Assembly: GCA_020199835.1 (NCBI GenBank)
Contig: JAIVJV010000009.1
Span: 992,001-1,056,000, forward strand
Direction: 5' to 3'
DNA: 64,000 nucleotides
DNA from: Acidobacteriota bacterium
Lineage (GTDB): Bacteria > Acidobacteriota > Blastocatellia > Pyrinomonadales > Pyrinomonadaceae
Under the pieces are notes generated by a model. The model made no database searches. It saw only the letters and a program-made list of their open reading frames with translations, and had not been told where the DNA came from. Made by a program: the position numbers and the translations under genes. How positions within the stretch are numbered: position 1 is the first letter of the stretch; every line of letters begins with the position of its first letter. Positions 42,685 through 51,766 of the stretch are shown here, piece by piece.

Positions 42685-43706
42685 AACTCAGATTGATCCA
42701 GTATTTGGCGTGTCCGAATTGCGGCGGTGAGATCCGTGTTTCGCAAACGGTTTCCGAAGATGGCCCCGAGATTCTTGAAGGCACGCTCGAATGCAGTGCG
42801 TGCGCGAAACAGTTTCCGATCATCGGCGGCGTGCCGCGTTTCGCGGACTTGGAGAGTGTCGAACCTGAGAAAGCTGCGACCGCTTCGAGTTTTGGTTTTG
42901 AGTGGAAACATTTCACGCAGGAAGACGAACGTTACGGCGATCAATTTCTCGGCTGGATCACGCCGGTAACACCGGAGTTTTTCAAAGACAAAGTCGTGCT
43001 CGACGGTGGTTGCGGCAAGGGCCGTCACATGTTGCTCGCCGCGAGTTGGGGCGCGCGCGACGTCGTCGGCGTTGATCTCAGTGACGCGGTTGAATCGGCT
43101 TTCGCCACCACGCGCGAGTCGCACAACATGCACGTGGTCCAGGCGGACATTTACCGGCTGCCGTTGAAGCAGGCTTTTGACTACGCCTACAGCATCGGTG
43201 TGCTCGATCACATTCCTGATCCGTTTGTCGGTTTCAAATCGTTGGCGTTGAAAGTCAAACCGGGCGGGCACGTGTCGGTCTGGGTCTACGGCGCGGAAAA
43301 CAACGGCTGGATTATTAACCTCGTGAACCCGGTGCGCGAGCGATTCACGTCACGCATTCACCCACGCGCGTTGCTGCACTTGTCCAAACTGCCAACCGCC
43401 GCGGTTTATGCTGTCAGCAAGTTACTACTGCGGCCGCTGAGCAAGTTGCCGCTGGGAAGTAGCCTCGTTGACCGGTTGTTTTACGGTCAGTATCTCACGT
43501 ACATTTCTCGTTTTGGCTGGCGCGAACAGCATACGATAGTGTTTGATCATCTGGTTGCGCCGACCGCGCACTACATTCGCCGCGACGACTTTGAGCAGTG
43601 GTGGCGAGAGATTGGCGCCGAAGAGACCGTCATCGGTTGGCACAACAAGAACAGTTGGCGGGGCTTCGGGAAAATGAACGGTAACGGATCAGAACGTGTC
43701 ATCTAA
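42681..43706 (+). CDS. SAM-dependent methyltransferase with N-terminal zinc-ribbon-like segment
   Basis: This 341-residue protein begins with LACPNCGGEIRV...CSACAKQFPIIGGVPRF, a Trm112-like zinc ribbon (four Cys). A class I methyltransferase domain follows, with the SAM loop VLDGGCGKGRHMLLAA near residue 110 and YSIGVLDHIPDP further on. In polysaccharide loci such enzymes methylate sugars or lipid-linked intermediates. The start overlaps the GT39-like stop (ATGA) and the end overlaps the next methyltransferase by 11 nt. Confidence 0.85.
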   Translation: MKLRLIQYLACPNCGGEIRVSQTVSEDGPEILEGTLECSACAKQFPIIGGVPRFADLESVEPEKAATASSFGFEWKHFTQEDERYGDQFLGWITPVTPEFFKDKVVLDGGCGKGRHMLLAASWGARDVVGVDLSDAVESAFATTRESHNMHVVQADIYRLPLKQAFDYAYSIGVLDHIPDPFVGFKSLALKVKPGGHVSVWVYGAENNGWIINLVNPVRERFTSRIHPRALLHLSKLPTAAVYAVSKLLLRPLSKLPLGSSLVDRLFYGQYLTYISRFGWREQHTIVFDHLVAPTAHYIRRDDFEQWWREIGAEETVIGWHNKNSWRGFGKMNGNGSERVI

Positions 43707-44493
43707 CTCAGAAGCAAACAGGATCCCCGGCGCGCTGCCGCGCGAGATGATGGAGCACACCTACCCGATTCTTTTCGAGGTAGAGCAGTCGCATTGGTGG
43801 TACATCGGGCGTCGCCGGATCCTCGCCGATTTTGTCGCACAAATTTGCAGCCGGGTGACGGATCTACGTCCGCGCATTCTCGACGTTGGCTGCGGCACGG
43901 GCGCAAACCTGCTCATGCTCAAGCAGTATGGTGACGCTGAGGGTGTTGACGTTTCGACGGACGCGCTCGCGTTTTGCCGCGAGCGTGGGTTGGACGGGGT
44001 GAGACAGGGCGCGGGTGAAGAGTTGCCGTACGAAGACGGCGCGTTTGATCTCGTGACGGCGTTCGACGTGGTCGAACACATGGACGACGATCTTGCCGGG
44101 CTGCGCGAGATGTATCGCGTGCTACGTCCCGGTGGGCACGTGCTGCTGTTTGTGCCGACGTTCATGTTTCTCTGGGGCTTGCAGGATGAGGTAAGCAATC
44201 ACCGGCGCCGTTATCGTTTACCGGAGTTGCGGCGCGTGCTCGAACAGGCGGGTTTCAAGATCGAGCGTTCGACGTACGCGAACATCACGTTCTTTGCGCC
44301 GATTTTGCTGGTCAGAAAACTGATGCGCCTGACGGGTATCAAGACTGCGACCGAAAACAGCATCAACGTGTCCGCGCTGAACGGACTTCTCGGCGCATTG
44401 TTTGGGGCTGAGAGCACGATCCTGCGTTATACAAACCTGCCGTTTGGCGTTTCCGGTCTCTGCGTAGCGAAGAAACCCGCCGCGAAGCCGTAA
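43696..44493 (+). CDS. Class I SAM-dependent methyltransferase
   Basis: This 265-residue protein has the methyltransf_11 pattern: ILDVGCGTGANLLML (SAM loop), VDVSTDALAFCRERGL, and VTAFDVVEHMDDD, the catalytic core. The GTG at 43696 is inside the previous gene's end; an ATG 50 bases on (43747) is a possible shorter start that leaves the domain intact. The C-terminal ~70 residues are hydrophobic and may contact the membrane. It is the last gene of the packed operon; 17 nt on, a minus-strand gene ends. Confidence 0.8.
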   Translation: MSSNSEANRIPGALPREMMEHTYPILFEVEQSHWWYIGRRRILADFVAQICSRVTDLRPRILDVGCGTGANLLMLKQYGDAEGVDVSTDALAFCRERGLDGVRQGAGEELPYEDGAFDLVTAFDVVEHMDDDLAGLREMYRVLRPGGHVLLFVPTFMFLWGLQDEVSNHRRRYRLPELRRVLEQAGFKIERSTYANITFFAPILLVRKLMRLTGIKTATENSINVSALNGLLGALFGAESTILRYTNLPFGVSGLCVAKKPAAKP

Positions 44494-44510
44494 GCGCAAA
44501 CCTTCAATTT

Positions 44511-46007
44511 TCACGGTCCAACTTGAACGAAGCGAATCCGGTGCGCGCCCGTGTTGAGTTCGCGCGACCTCTCGGGTCGCGTGTGTTCACGCAGCCACTG
44601 CGCGTCTTGCGGCGTGGCTGAGAGACGATCGATCGCGGTTGTTTCTAGCCACGAGCCGGCCGCCGGTTGCTCTGGTAACAGTTGCCATTCAGTTTGCGGG
44701 TTGAAGTAGCGCACGAGCTGCGCGTCTGAATTAGTCGCCGCGTAGTAAACGACCGTACCGGCCGGCCACTCGCGACTCATCTCGACGGCAAACGCGAGCG
44801 GCGGAAACTTCTCCACGTGCGAAAACGGATAGATAAGGAACAGGAAATTCGCGAGACTTACAGCGGCCACGAAAAGTGCGACGACATAAGTGCGGCGCGA
44901 ACCAGGAGGTGGCAACGCTGCGAGCGCGAGCCCGAGCAGCAACACGAGCGCAGGCAGGTAGAACACCCGGTAAAACGTATTCTGCGGCAGCCAGAAAAAC
45001 AGAAACACGAGATAACTGAACGCCCATACGAGCGCCAGCAACAGCACCGTTTTATGCGGCGGCAAGAGACGCGTGCCACGCGATCGGCGTTTGAGGGACG
45101 CCACATTCCACAACACTGCCGCGATCAACGAAACGACCGCGACCCCGAACACGACCAGCAGCAAGACGACGCCCGGATTCATCAGTCCCCGCAGCAAGTT
45201 AAACCGCCCGCCAAAGAACAGCCGCACCTGCCCCCGTAACGAATATCCAAGGTTGGACCAGAAGTGAAAAGCCGTGTCAGCGTCAGGCGAAAAGGACGTG
45301 GTCCAACGCCAGAATCTCGCGAGTTCAAACGTGCCTGTCGCAAAGTAAAACGCCACCACGTACACGGCCACGATCAGCACAAACGCCGTCGCCGAAAACG
45401 TAATCGCATTCACCGCTCGACGTCTGATGGTGAGCGATCCGTCCTGCAAATAAACGCCAAGCGCAAACACCGGATACGCCACAACCGCGAGTTGGTGAAA
45501 ACACATCGCGACAAAGAAAACGAACCCGAGCAACAGCGGCGCCGGTTTACGATCCGGCAGCACGAGATAGAAACACACCAACACAAAGAGCACGCTCGGG
45601 ATGTACGCATTCGCGTCCGTGGAAAACTTCCACCACGTCGCGGAAAAAGCAAACAGCAGCGTCATGCAGACTGCTATATAGACCGACCGCGACGCGTCTC
45701 TCAAGATCGTGAACAACACCGCTGCCGACGCCGCGCTCAATACGCTGTTCAAAATTTGCAGCGCCGTGATTGCGCGCAGTTCCGTGCCTAGCGTTCGCAA
45801 GAGTCGATAAAAGAAGTAGCCAACGTAGCTATAAATGAGGTGGTTGGGATGTGTCAGCGAAGCGTTTGGGCCGGACGCGTCTTCGATGGCCTGGGCAAAG
45901 GTGATCCCGTCCCAGTAATAACTCTTCGTTGGAAAGAGGAGGTAGATGGCGGCTATGGCCAAACAGAGAACCCACGGATTAGAGTAAACTACTCGTCGCG
46001 TCCGCAT
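44511..46007 (-). CDS. Polytopic membrane protein, GT-C glycosyltransferase-like
   Basis: This 498-residue protein (from the ATG at 46007) has about ten membrane helices and a C-terminal soluble part of ~90 residues. The DGITFAQAIEDA stretch after the first helix resembles the acidic loop of GT-C enzymes, and HPNHLIYSYVGYFFYRLL follows. I cannot assign it to a defined family. A sugar transferase acting on a lipid-linked donor is likely given the position. It is the only minus-strand gene in the polysaccharide region. Its start codon shares the tetramer CATG with the start of the next gene. Confidence 0.65.
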   Translation of the reverse strand: MRTRRVVYSNPWVLCLAIAAIYLLFPTKSYYWDGITFAQAIEDASGPNASLTHPNHLIYSYVGYFFYRLLRTLGTELRAITALQILNSVLSAASAAVLFTILRDASRSVYIAVCMTLLFAFSATWWKFSTDANAYIPSVLFVLVCFYLVLPDRKPAPLLLGFVFFVAMCFHQLAVVAYPVFALGVYLQDGSLTIRRRAVNAITFSATAFVLIVAVYVVAFYFATGTFELARFWRWTTSFSPDADTAFHFWSNLGYSLRGQVRLFFGGRFNLLRGLMNPGVVLLLVVFGVAVVSLIAAVLWNVASLKRRSRGTRLLPPHKTVLLLALVWAFSYLVFLFFWLPQNTFYRVFYLPALVLLLGLALAALPPPGSRRTYVVALFVAAVSLANFLFLIYPFSHVEKFPPLAFAVEMSREWPAGTVVYYAATNSDAQLVRYFNPQTEWQLLPEQPAAGSWLETTAIDRLSATPQDAQWLREHTRPERSRELNTGAHRIRFVQVGP

Positions 46008-47199
46008 GCTGCTCAATCGATCGATAATCTGCTTTGGTGGTGAAGACTGGTGGTATCACCACCCGCACTCAAAAGCCCATCTGATGCGCAAGTTCGCGCG
46101 CGCCGGCAACAAGGTGATCTTCGTGAACTCGATCTCCATGGGCCTGCCGAGCCTGGGCCACAAAGATCTGCTGCCGCGAATCAAACGCAAGCTGGGCAGT
46201 TACTCCAAACTCGCTCGCGAAACTGAGGAAGGTATCACAGTTGTCTCGCCTGCGAGTCTTCCGTTCTTCGGCACCGCCGCGGCGCGCACGGTAAACCGTC
46301 GCGCAATCAGCGCGCAGATTAACAGACTTGCACGCCGCCGTGGACTGTCGCGGCCGATTTTGTGGATCGCGATTCCCACTGCGGCTGAGATGATTGGTGC
46401 GTTTGACGAGTCGGCGGTGGTTTACCAGGTTTCCGACAAGTATGACGCGAACACGATGGACCATGCGACGGATCCGGCGTTGATACGGCGGTTGCACGAA
46501 CATGCCATCGACGCCGCGGATCTCATCTTCTACTCCGGTCGAAAACTCTTTAACGAAGCGACGCGTGGTTGTGATCGGTCGTATCTTTTGGAACAAGGTG
46601 TCGATTACGATCACTGGCAGCGCGTTGGCGATGTAACCATGGCGGTTGCACCGGAGGTTGCCAACATTCCGAGGCCGCGGATTGGGTATTTCGGCGCGAT
46701 CGAGCCGTGGCTCGTGGACCAGGAGCTGATCAAGCGCGCGGCGCGCGACCGGCCGGAGTGGCACTGGATTTTTATCGGTAACAAGTCGCGCGGCTTGGAG
46801 ATCGAAGATTTGCCGACCACGCATTTTCTGCCGCCGGTGGCGTATGCGGATTTGCCCCGCTTTGCGGCTGGATTCGACGTTTGCGTGCTGCCGTGGGAAA
46901 CTGAGCAGTCTTTTACGAGCTATGGGTCGGCGATTAAGGTGAGGGAGTATTTGGCGACGGGAAAGCCGGTCGTGATCGCGCCGCTGGCGGAGTATGAGCC
47001 GATGGGTGATGTGCTGCGAATCGCGCGCAGTCGCGAGGAGTTTTTGCGGCTCGTAGATGAGGCGCTGGCCGAAGATGATCCGCAGGCGCGAGCCAGACGG
47101 CAGGCCGCTGTTGCTCGCGGGACATGGGACGCGCGCGCTGAGTACGTGAGTGACCTTCTTGAGAAGGTTTTAGGCAACACGAATCAAACGGATCAATGA
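46006..47199 (+). CDS. Glycosyltransferase (GT4/GT-B-like)
   Basis: This 397-residue protein has a two-domain GT-B shape. The N-terminal CFGGEDWWYHHPHSKAHLMR is typical of TuaH-like teichuronic acid glycosyltransferases. The C-terminal half contains IGYFGAIEPWLVDQELI and the donor-site pattern KVREYLATGKPVVIAP. Its ATG at 46006 is shared with the divergent gene's CATG and lacks a ribosome site. The end overlaps the bi-domain oxidoreductase by 4 nt, so it opens a second transcription unit that runs to the second asnB. Confidence 0.85.
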   Translation: MLLNRSIICFGGEDWWYHHPHSKAHLMRKFARAGNKVIFVNSISMGLPSLGHKDLLPRIKRKLGSYSKLARETEEGITVVSPASLPFFGTAAARTVNRRAISAQINRLARRRGLSRPILWIAIPTAAEMIGAFDESAVVYQVSDKYDANTMDHATDPALIRRLHEHAIDAADLIFYSGRKLFNEATRGCDRSYLLEQGVDYDHWQRVGDVTMAVAPEVANIPRPRIGYFGAIEPWLVDQELIKRAARDRPEWHWIFIGNKSRGLEIEDLPTTHFLPPVAYADLPRFAAGFDVCVLPWETEQSFTSYGSAIKVREYLATGKPVVIAPLAEYEPMGDVLRIARSREEFLRLVDEALAEDDPQARARRQAAVARGTWDARAEYVSDLLEKVLGNTNQTDQ

Positions 47200-49316
47200 A
47201 GCAGGTTCTCCAAAACAGAAAAACCGGTCGCCCGTTTGTTGGCGAATTGCCTGTGCCTGCGTTGCAACGTGGACGTGTGCTGGTGCGCACGGTCGCGTCA
47301 TTGATCAGCGCAGGAACCGAACGCGCAGCGGTTGAGTTGGTCAGCAAGGGACTAGTTCAGGAGGCACGGCAAAGACCCGATCTTGTGAAGGCTGTTGTAG
47401 CGAAAGTTAAGAACGAAGGTCTGCTCAACACGTTCGCCGCCGTGCGCGACAAGATGGTTGCATCCCAGGCACTGGGTTACAGCGCGGCCGGCATCGTCAC
47501 AGATGTCGCCGAAGACGTAACCGAGTTTCAGATCGGTGATCGAGTCGCGTGCGCAGGCGTCGGCTACGCGTCGCATGCCGAAGTTTTGTCGGTGCCGAAG
47601 AATCTTTGCGTGCAGCTGCCGGAGACGGTGAGTTTTCAGGCGGGCGCGTACGGCACGCTCGGCGCCATTGCATTGCAGGGCGTGCGACTGGCGGAACCGA
47701 CGCTCGGCGAATCCGTTGTGGTGATCGGATTGGGCCTGGTGGGCCAACTCACTGTACAGTTGTTGAAAGCGAACGGTTGCCGGGTGTTTGGTTTAGACCT
47801 TGATCCGAGTCGAGTCTCACTTGCGATGGAGCTTGGAGCCGATCGAGCTGTTGTTTCAGGAGAAGCGACTGAGAAAGAAATCGCCGCGTTCACGCGTGGT
47901 CGCGGCGCGGACGCGGTGCTGATCACTGCCGCTACCGATTCTAATCAACCAGTCGAGCTTGCGGCGAAGATCTCGCGTTTGAAAGGCCGAGTGATCGTCG
48001 TCGGCATGACGGGTCTCGACATTCCGCGCGCGCCGTTTTTCAGTCGCGAACTGAAACTCGTCATTTCGATGTCGTATGGCCCGGGACGGTATGATCCAGA
48101 TTACGAAGAGAAAGGCCACGACTACCCGATCGGTTACGTGCGTTGGACCGAGAAACGCAATATCGAAAGCTTTCTCGACCTCGTCGCCGAAAAGCGCGTC
48201 AACGTTGATAAGTTGACGACGCACCAGTTTCCGATCGAAGAAGCAGAGCGCGCTTACCAGTTGATCTCCGGTTCATCAACCGAACCATATCTCGGCGTCG
48301 TGCTGAACTACGATCCGGAAGCGGATCTGACACGCCGCGTAGCCCTCGGCGGTGCGCCTGCGCCGCGACAGGCGGCGCGCGGGATCGTGTTAGGCGTGAT
48401 CGGCGCGGGCGGGTACGTCCCGGCGATGTTGCTGCCACACTTCAAAACCGAAGGCGTCGAGTTTCGCTCGATCGCGACGGCTTCAGGGATCTCGGCGCAC
48501 GACGTCGGCAAGCGCTTCGGGTTTGTGGAAGCGGTTTCGTCGGCGGACGAAGTACTTGACGACAACGACGTCAACCTGGTGGTGGTTGGAACCAGACACG
48601 ACCTGCACGCCGAGCTCGCACGCAAAGCCCTCGAACGAAACAAAAACGTCTTCGTCGAGAAACCGCTGGCTCTGAATGACGAGCAACTCGATGCGGTGTT
48701 GGAAGCGGCCGAAAGATCCAGTGGACTGCTGATGGTTGGTTTCAACCGCCGGTTCTCCCCCTCGGCCCGGCAGGCAAATGAAGTCTTTGCAAAGCGCGAC
48801 ACGCCGTTGTCGATCCTTTATCGCGTGAACGCGGGTCACATTCCGAAAGAGCACTGGACGCAGGATCCGCTCGAAGGCGGTGGACGCATCATCGGCGAAG
48901 TTTGTCACTTCGTCGATCTCATGCAGTTTTTCACGGGCGCTCCGCCCGTTTCTGTCTATGCTGAATCCGTGAGTGCGAGATCGCCCAAGATTGTTGACGC
49001 GGATTCGGTGTTCATCACGCTGCGGTTTGCGGACGGCTCAAATGGCGTCATTGCTTACCTGAGCGAAGGCGACAAATCGCTGCCGAAAGAACGCATCGAA
49101 ATCTTCGGCGCCGGCACGAGTTTTGTCATTGACGACTTCCGCAGCGGAAAAGGCCAGGACAAAGGCCAGCAACATCAGGTGCAACGGATTTGCGCGATCT
49201 TGCGCGAGGGGGGCCCAGCGCCGATTTCTCTCGACGAATTAGCCGCAACTACCCGAGCCACTTTTCGCGTGCTCGACTCTCTTCGATCTAAATGTGTGGT
49301 ATCGCTGGAATCGTAA
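47196..49316 (+). CDS. Bi-domain oxidoreductase (zinc-less ADH fused to Gfo/Idh/MocA)
   Basis: This 706-residue fusion has an N-terminal medium-chain dehydrogenase-like part (residues ~1-370: GQVL/ISAGTE opening, VVVIGLGLVGQLTVQLL nucleotide loop near 170) and a C-terminal Gfo/Idh/MocA oxidoreductase (residues ~390-706). The second part shows GVIGAGGYVPAMLLP and FVEKPLALNDEQLDAV. The pair occurs as a single protein in many surface polysaccharide loci. A redox or epimerase-like change of a nucleotide sugar is the usual guess. It overlaps the second asnB by 25 nt. The zinc-ligand cysteines of true ADHs are not evident. Confidence 0.9.
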   Translation: MKQVLQNRKTGRPFVGELPVPALQRGRVLVRTVASLISAGTERAAVELVSKGLVQEARQRPDLVKAVVAKVKNEGLLNTFAAVRDKMVASQALGYSAAGIVTDVAEDVTEFQIGDRVACAGVGYASHAEVLSVPKNLCVQLPETVSFQAGAYGTLGAIALQGVRLAEPTLGESVVVIGLGLVGQLTVQLLKANGCRVFGLDLDPSRVSLAMELGADRAVVSGEATEKEIAAFTRGRGADAVLITAATDSNQPVELAAKISRLKGRVIVVGMTGLDIPRAPFFSRELKLVISMSYGPGRYDPDYEEKGHDYPIGYVRWTEKRNIESFLDLVAEKRVNVDKLTTHQFPIEEAERAYQLISGSSTEPYLGVVLNYDPEADLTRRVALGGAPAPRQAARGIVLGVIGAGGYVPAMLLPHFKTEGVEFRSIATASGISAHDVGKRFGFVEAVSSADEVLDDNDVNLVVVGTRHDLHAELARKALERNKNVFVEKPLALNDEQLDAVLEAAERSSGLLMVGFNRRFSPSARQANEVFAKRDTPLSILYRVNAGHIPKEHWTQDPLEGGGRIIGEVCHFVDLMQFFTGAPPVSVYAESVSARSPKIVDADSVFITLRFADGSNGVIAYLSEGDKSLPKERIEIFGAGTSFVIDDFRSGKGQDKGQQHQVQRICAILREGGPAPISLDELAATTRATFRVLDSLRSKCVVSLES

Positions 49317-51220
49317 GTCTCGAGCCGCAGACACTGATTGGCCCAATGCTCGAAAGCGTCGAGCATCGCGGCCGTGACGATCAGGGCGTTTGGGTCTCCG
49401 ACCCGATCGACGAGTCAGGCAGACGCGCGGCGTTCGGCCATCGCCGTCTCGCAATCATCGATCCGACACCTGCCGGCCACGAGCCGATGTTCACACCCGA
49501 CGGCCGCTTCGTTCTCACCTTCAACGGCGAAATCTACAACTACCGCGAGCTGCGCGACCAACTCCGTCCACTCGGCCACGAGTTCAAAACGGATTGCGAC
49601 GCTGAAGTGCTCCTCGCCGTGATCGCCGAGTGGGGCTGCGAAGGACTCAGCCGTCTCAACGGCATGTTTGCTTTTGCCGTTTGGGACAACCGGAAACGAA
49701 CGTTGACCCTGGTGCGCGATCATGTCGGTATCAAACCGCTTTATTACGCCGTTGCCGGCGATGCGTTCATCTTCGGCTCGGAGATCAAAGCGATTCTCGC
49801 TTCGAAACTGATCAAGCCGCGTCTTAATCCCGAAGCGCTGCACCAGTTTCTCACTTTTCTCTGGGCGCCCGATCCGAACACGTTGTTTGACGGCGTGAAG
49901 ACAGTTCCGCCCGGTCACTACCTGCAATTCAAAGATGGCGAAGTCAAACTCACCGAGTGGTGGGACGCTGCATTCGAACAGATTGACGATCATAGAAGTG
50001 ATGATTGGTGGCAAGAGCGCGTCCTGGAGACGCTCGATCGGGTCGTGAAGATGGAAATGGTCGCTGACGTCCCGCTCGGCGCGTTTCTCTCGGGCGGTAT
50101 CGATTCATCCGGCATCGTCGCGATGATGGATCGTCACAGCGACGACCGCCGCATCAGCACCTACACTGCCGGAATAAAAAGCGAAGACCTGCGTTACGAC
50201 ATCATTCCTGATGACGTTCGTTGGGCGCGCCGCGTCAACGAAACGTTGCAGACCGACTATCATGAGTTATTGTTGCAGCCGTCGATCGCCGAGCTGTTGC
50301 CGAAGCTGGTCCATCACATGGAGGAGCCGCCGATCGACATGGCGATTCCGAGTTACCTCATCTCGAAAGCCGCGCGTGAAACGTTGACGGTGATGTTGTC
50401 GGGCATGGGCGGCGATGAAGTGTTCGCGGGTTATCCGCGTCAGATGGCGATGAAAATCGCGGCCGCGTTTGATCCGGTGCCGGGTTTACTGCGGCGGCCA
50501 CTGATGAAAACCGTCGCCAGCGTATTACCCGGCGGACTGCCGGGAAGATTCACGGCGCCGCTTCGCAACGCCAAGAAGTTTGCCCGCAGCGCGGCGGCGG
50601 ATTTTGAAGATCGATATCTCGGCTACGGCACTTACTTCACTGACGAGATGAAGCAACGCCTTTACACCGACCAGTGGCGAGAACGCACTAGGGAGTACGA
50701 CGCCTACTCGGCCCACCGGCGTTACTTCGCACGCGCCGCCGATGCCGCGCCTTTGAACCGTTTGCTCTACGTCGATTTGAAGACGTTTCTGCCGTGTCTC
50801 AACCTCATCACAACCGACAAAACGTCGATGGCAGCAAATCTCGAAGTGCGCGTGCCGTTCCTCAATCGCGAGATGATCGAGATGGCCGCGCGCATGCCGC
50901 CGCGGCTGAAACTGCGTGGTCTGACCCGGAAGTACGTGCTCAAGCGAGCACTCGAAAAAGTCCTGCCGCGAGACGTCGTTTGGCGAAAGAAAGCGGGGTT
51001 CGGCGCGCCGATCCGTTCATGGCTACGCGGACCTTTGCGCCCGCTCGTCAACGACCTGCTGAGTGAAGAAATCGTCAAAAAAAGAGGGCTTTTTCGACCG
51101 GCCGAGGTTAAAAGGGTCATTGACGCCAACTTTTCCGGCCGTGAGGATTACAACCTTCAGGTCTTCCAGTTACTCGGCCTGGAACTCTGGCTCCAGCAGT
51201 TCGCGATCAACGTGGAATAA
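49292..51220 (+). CDS. asnB: Glutamine-dependent asparagine synthase-like amidotransferase (second copy)
   Basis: This 642-residue class II amidotransferase starts MCGIAGIVSLE with Cys2 as nucleophile. It has EHRGRDDQGV, NGEIYNYREL, and the ATP-PPase loop FLSGGIDSSGIVAMM near residue 265. It differs markedly from the copy at 35538, so it is not a recent duplication. The 25-nt overlap with the bi-domain oxidoreductase fits a shared task in modifying a sugar acid. No promoter is seen before it. The gene ends 2 nt before a promoter for the next gene. Confidence 0.9.
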   Translation: MCGIAGIVSLEPQTLIGPMLESVEHRGRDDQGVWVSDPIDESGRRAAFGHRRLAIIDPTPAGHEPMFTPDGRFVLTFNGEIYNYRELRDQLRPLGHEFKTDCDAEVLLAVIAEWGCEGLSRLNGMFAFAVWDNRKRTLTLVRDHVGIKPLYYAVAGDAFIFGSEIKAILASKLIKPRLNPEALHQFLTFLWAPDPNTLFDGVKTVPPGHYLQFKDGEVKLTEWWDAAFEQIDDHRSDDWWQERVLETLDRVVKMEMVADVPLGAFLSGGIDSSGIVAMMDRHSDDRRISTYTAGIKSEDLRYDIIPDDVRWARRVNETLQTDYHELLLQPSIAELLPKLVHHMEEPPIDMAIPSYLISKAARETLTVMLSGMGGDEVFAGYPRQMAMKIAAAFDPVPGLLRRPLMKTVASVLPGGLPGRFTAPLRNAKKFARSAAADFEDRYLGYGTYFTDEMKQRLYTDQWRERTREYDAYSAHRRYFARAADAAPLNRLLYVDLKTFLPCLNLITTDKTSMAANLEVRVPFLNREMIEMAARMPPRLKLRGLTRKYVLKRALEKVLPRDVVWRKKAGFGAPIRSWLRGPLRPLVNDLLSEEIVKKRGLFRPAEVKRVIDANFSGREDYNLQVFQLLGLELWLQQFAINVE

Positions 51221-51222
51221 CG

Positions 51223-51252
51223 TTGACAAGCATCTTGCGAGCGTTCTACTCT
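51223..51252 (+). promoter_or_regulatory. Promoter of the receiver-domain gene
   Basis: A perfect TTGACA (51223-51228) and TACTCT (51247-51252) lie 18 nt apart, just after the second asnB stop. The start would be near 51259, giving a leader of about 75 nt before the ATG at 51335. Confidence 0.5.
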
Positions 51253-51334
51253 GCTTAGCACGAGCCACCCCGGCTCGGCGACCTTTCCGGCCTCACACGG
51301 TCTCGAAAGTCTCAGCTCACGACACACGACGGCG

Positions 51335-51763
51335 ATGATCACACCCGAAGAACTGGAGGCCACAAGAGGCGAGCTTTTGCACCCTGCGAGTGCGGCGGAG
51401 AACGGTCATTGTGTGTTGCTGGCCGAAGATGATCCGGCGCTGCGGCGGTACCTCGAAGTCGTGCTTCAACGCGCGGGCTACCGCGTGGTTTCAGCGGCGG
51501 ATGGCCTGGAAGCAATGAAGTTTCTGCTGAGTGCGACTGTTGACGTGGTCGTGACTGACGCGGTGATGCCGAATCTGGATGGTTACCAGTTATGCCGGTT
51601 CGTGAGAAACAGCAAGCACTTGTCGCACTTGCCCGTCATTCTGTTGAGCGCGCTCGATCCGCGCAACGCGGTCCACGAGAGCGAACAGGTTGACGTGTTT
51701 TTAGCGAAGCCGGTCTCGCCTGAAGATTTGTTGAATCGGATTGTTGAGCTCAGCCACAGGTGA
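51335..51763 (+). CDS. Stand-alone response regulator receiver protein
   Basis: This 142-residue protein is a single CheY-type receiver with a 20-residue N-terminal tail. The acidic pocket is E31-D32-D33 (LLAEDDP), the phospho-acceptor is D75 in VVVTDAVMPN, and the conserved Lys is in VFLAKPVSPEDLL near the C-terminus. There is no output domain, so it must act through partner proteins. No histidine kinase is nearby. Its position after the polysaccharide genes might mean control of that locus, but it has its own promoter. Confidence 0.88.
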   Translation: MITPEELEATRGELLHPASAAENGHCVLLAEDDPALRRYLEVVLQRAGYRVVSAADGLEAMKFLLSATVDVVVTDAVMPNLDGYQLCRFVRNSKHLSHLPVILLSALDPRNAVHESEQVDVFLAKPVSPEDLLNRIVELSHR

Positions 51764-51766
51764 GTT

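Noticed and set aside
44817-45791. Plus-strand frames opposite the membrane GT-C-like gene
   Set aside because: Arg/Gln/His-rich antisense products without domains; the minus-strand frame has clear membrane helices and continuous coding character.
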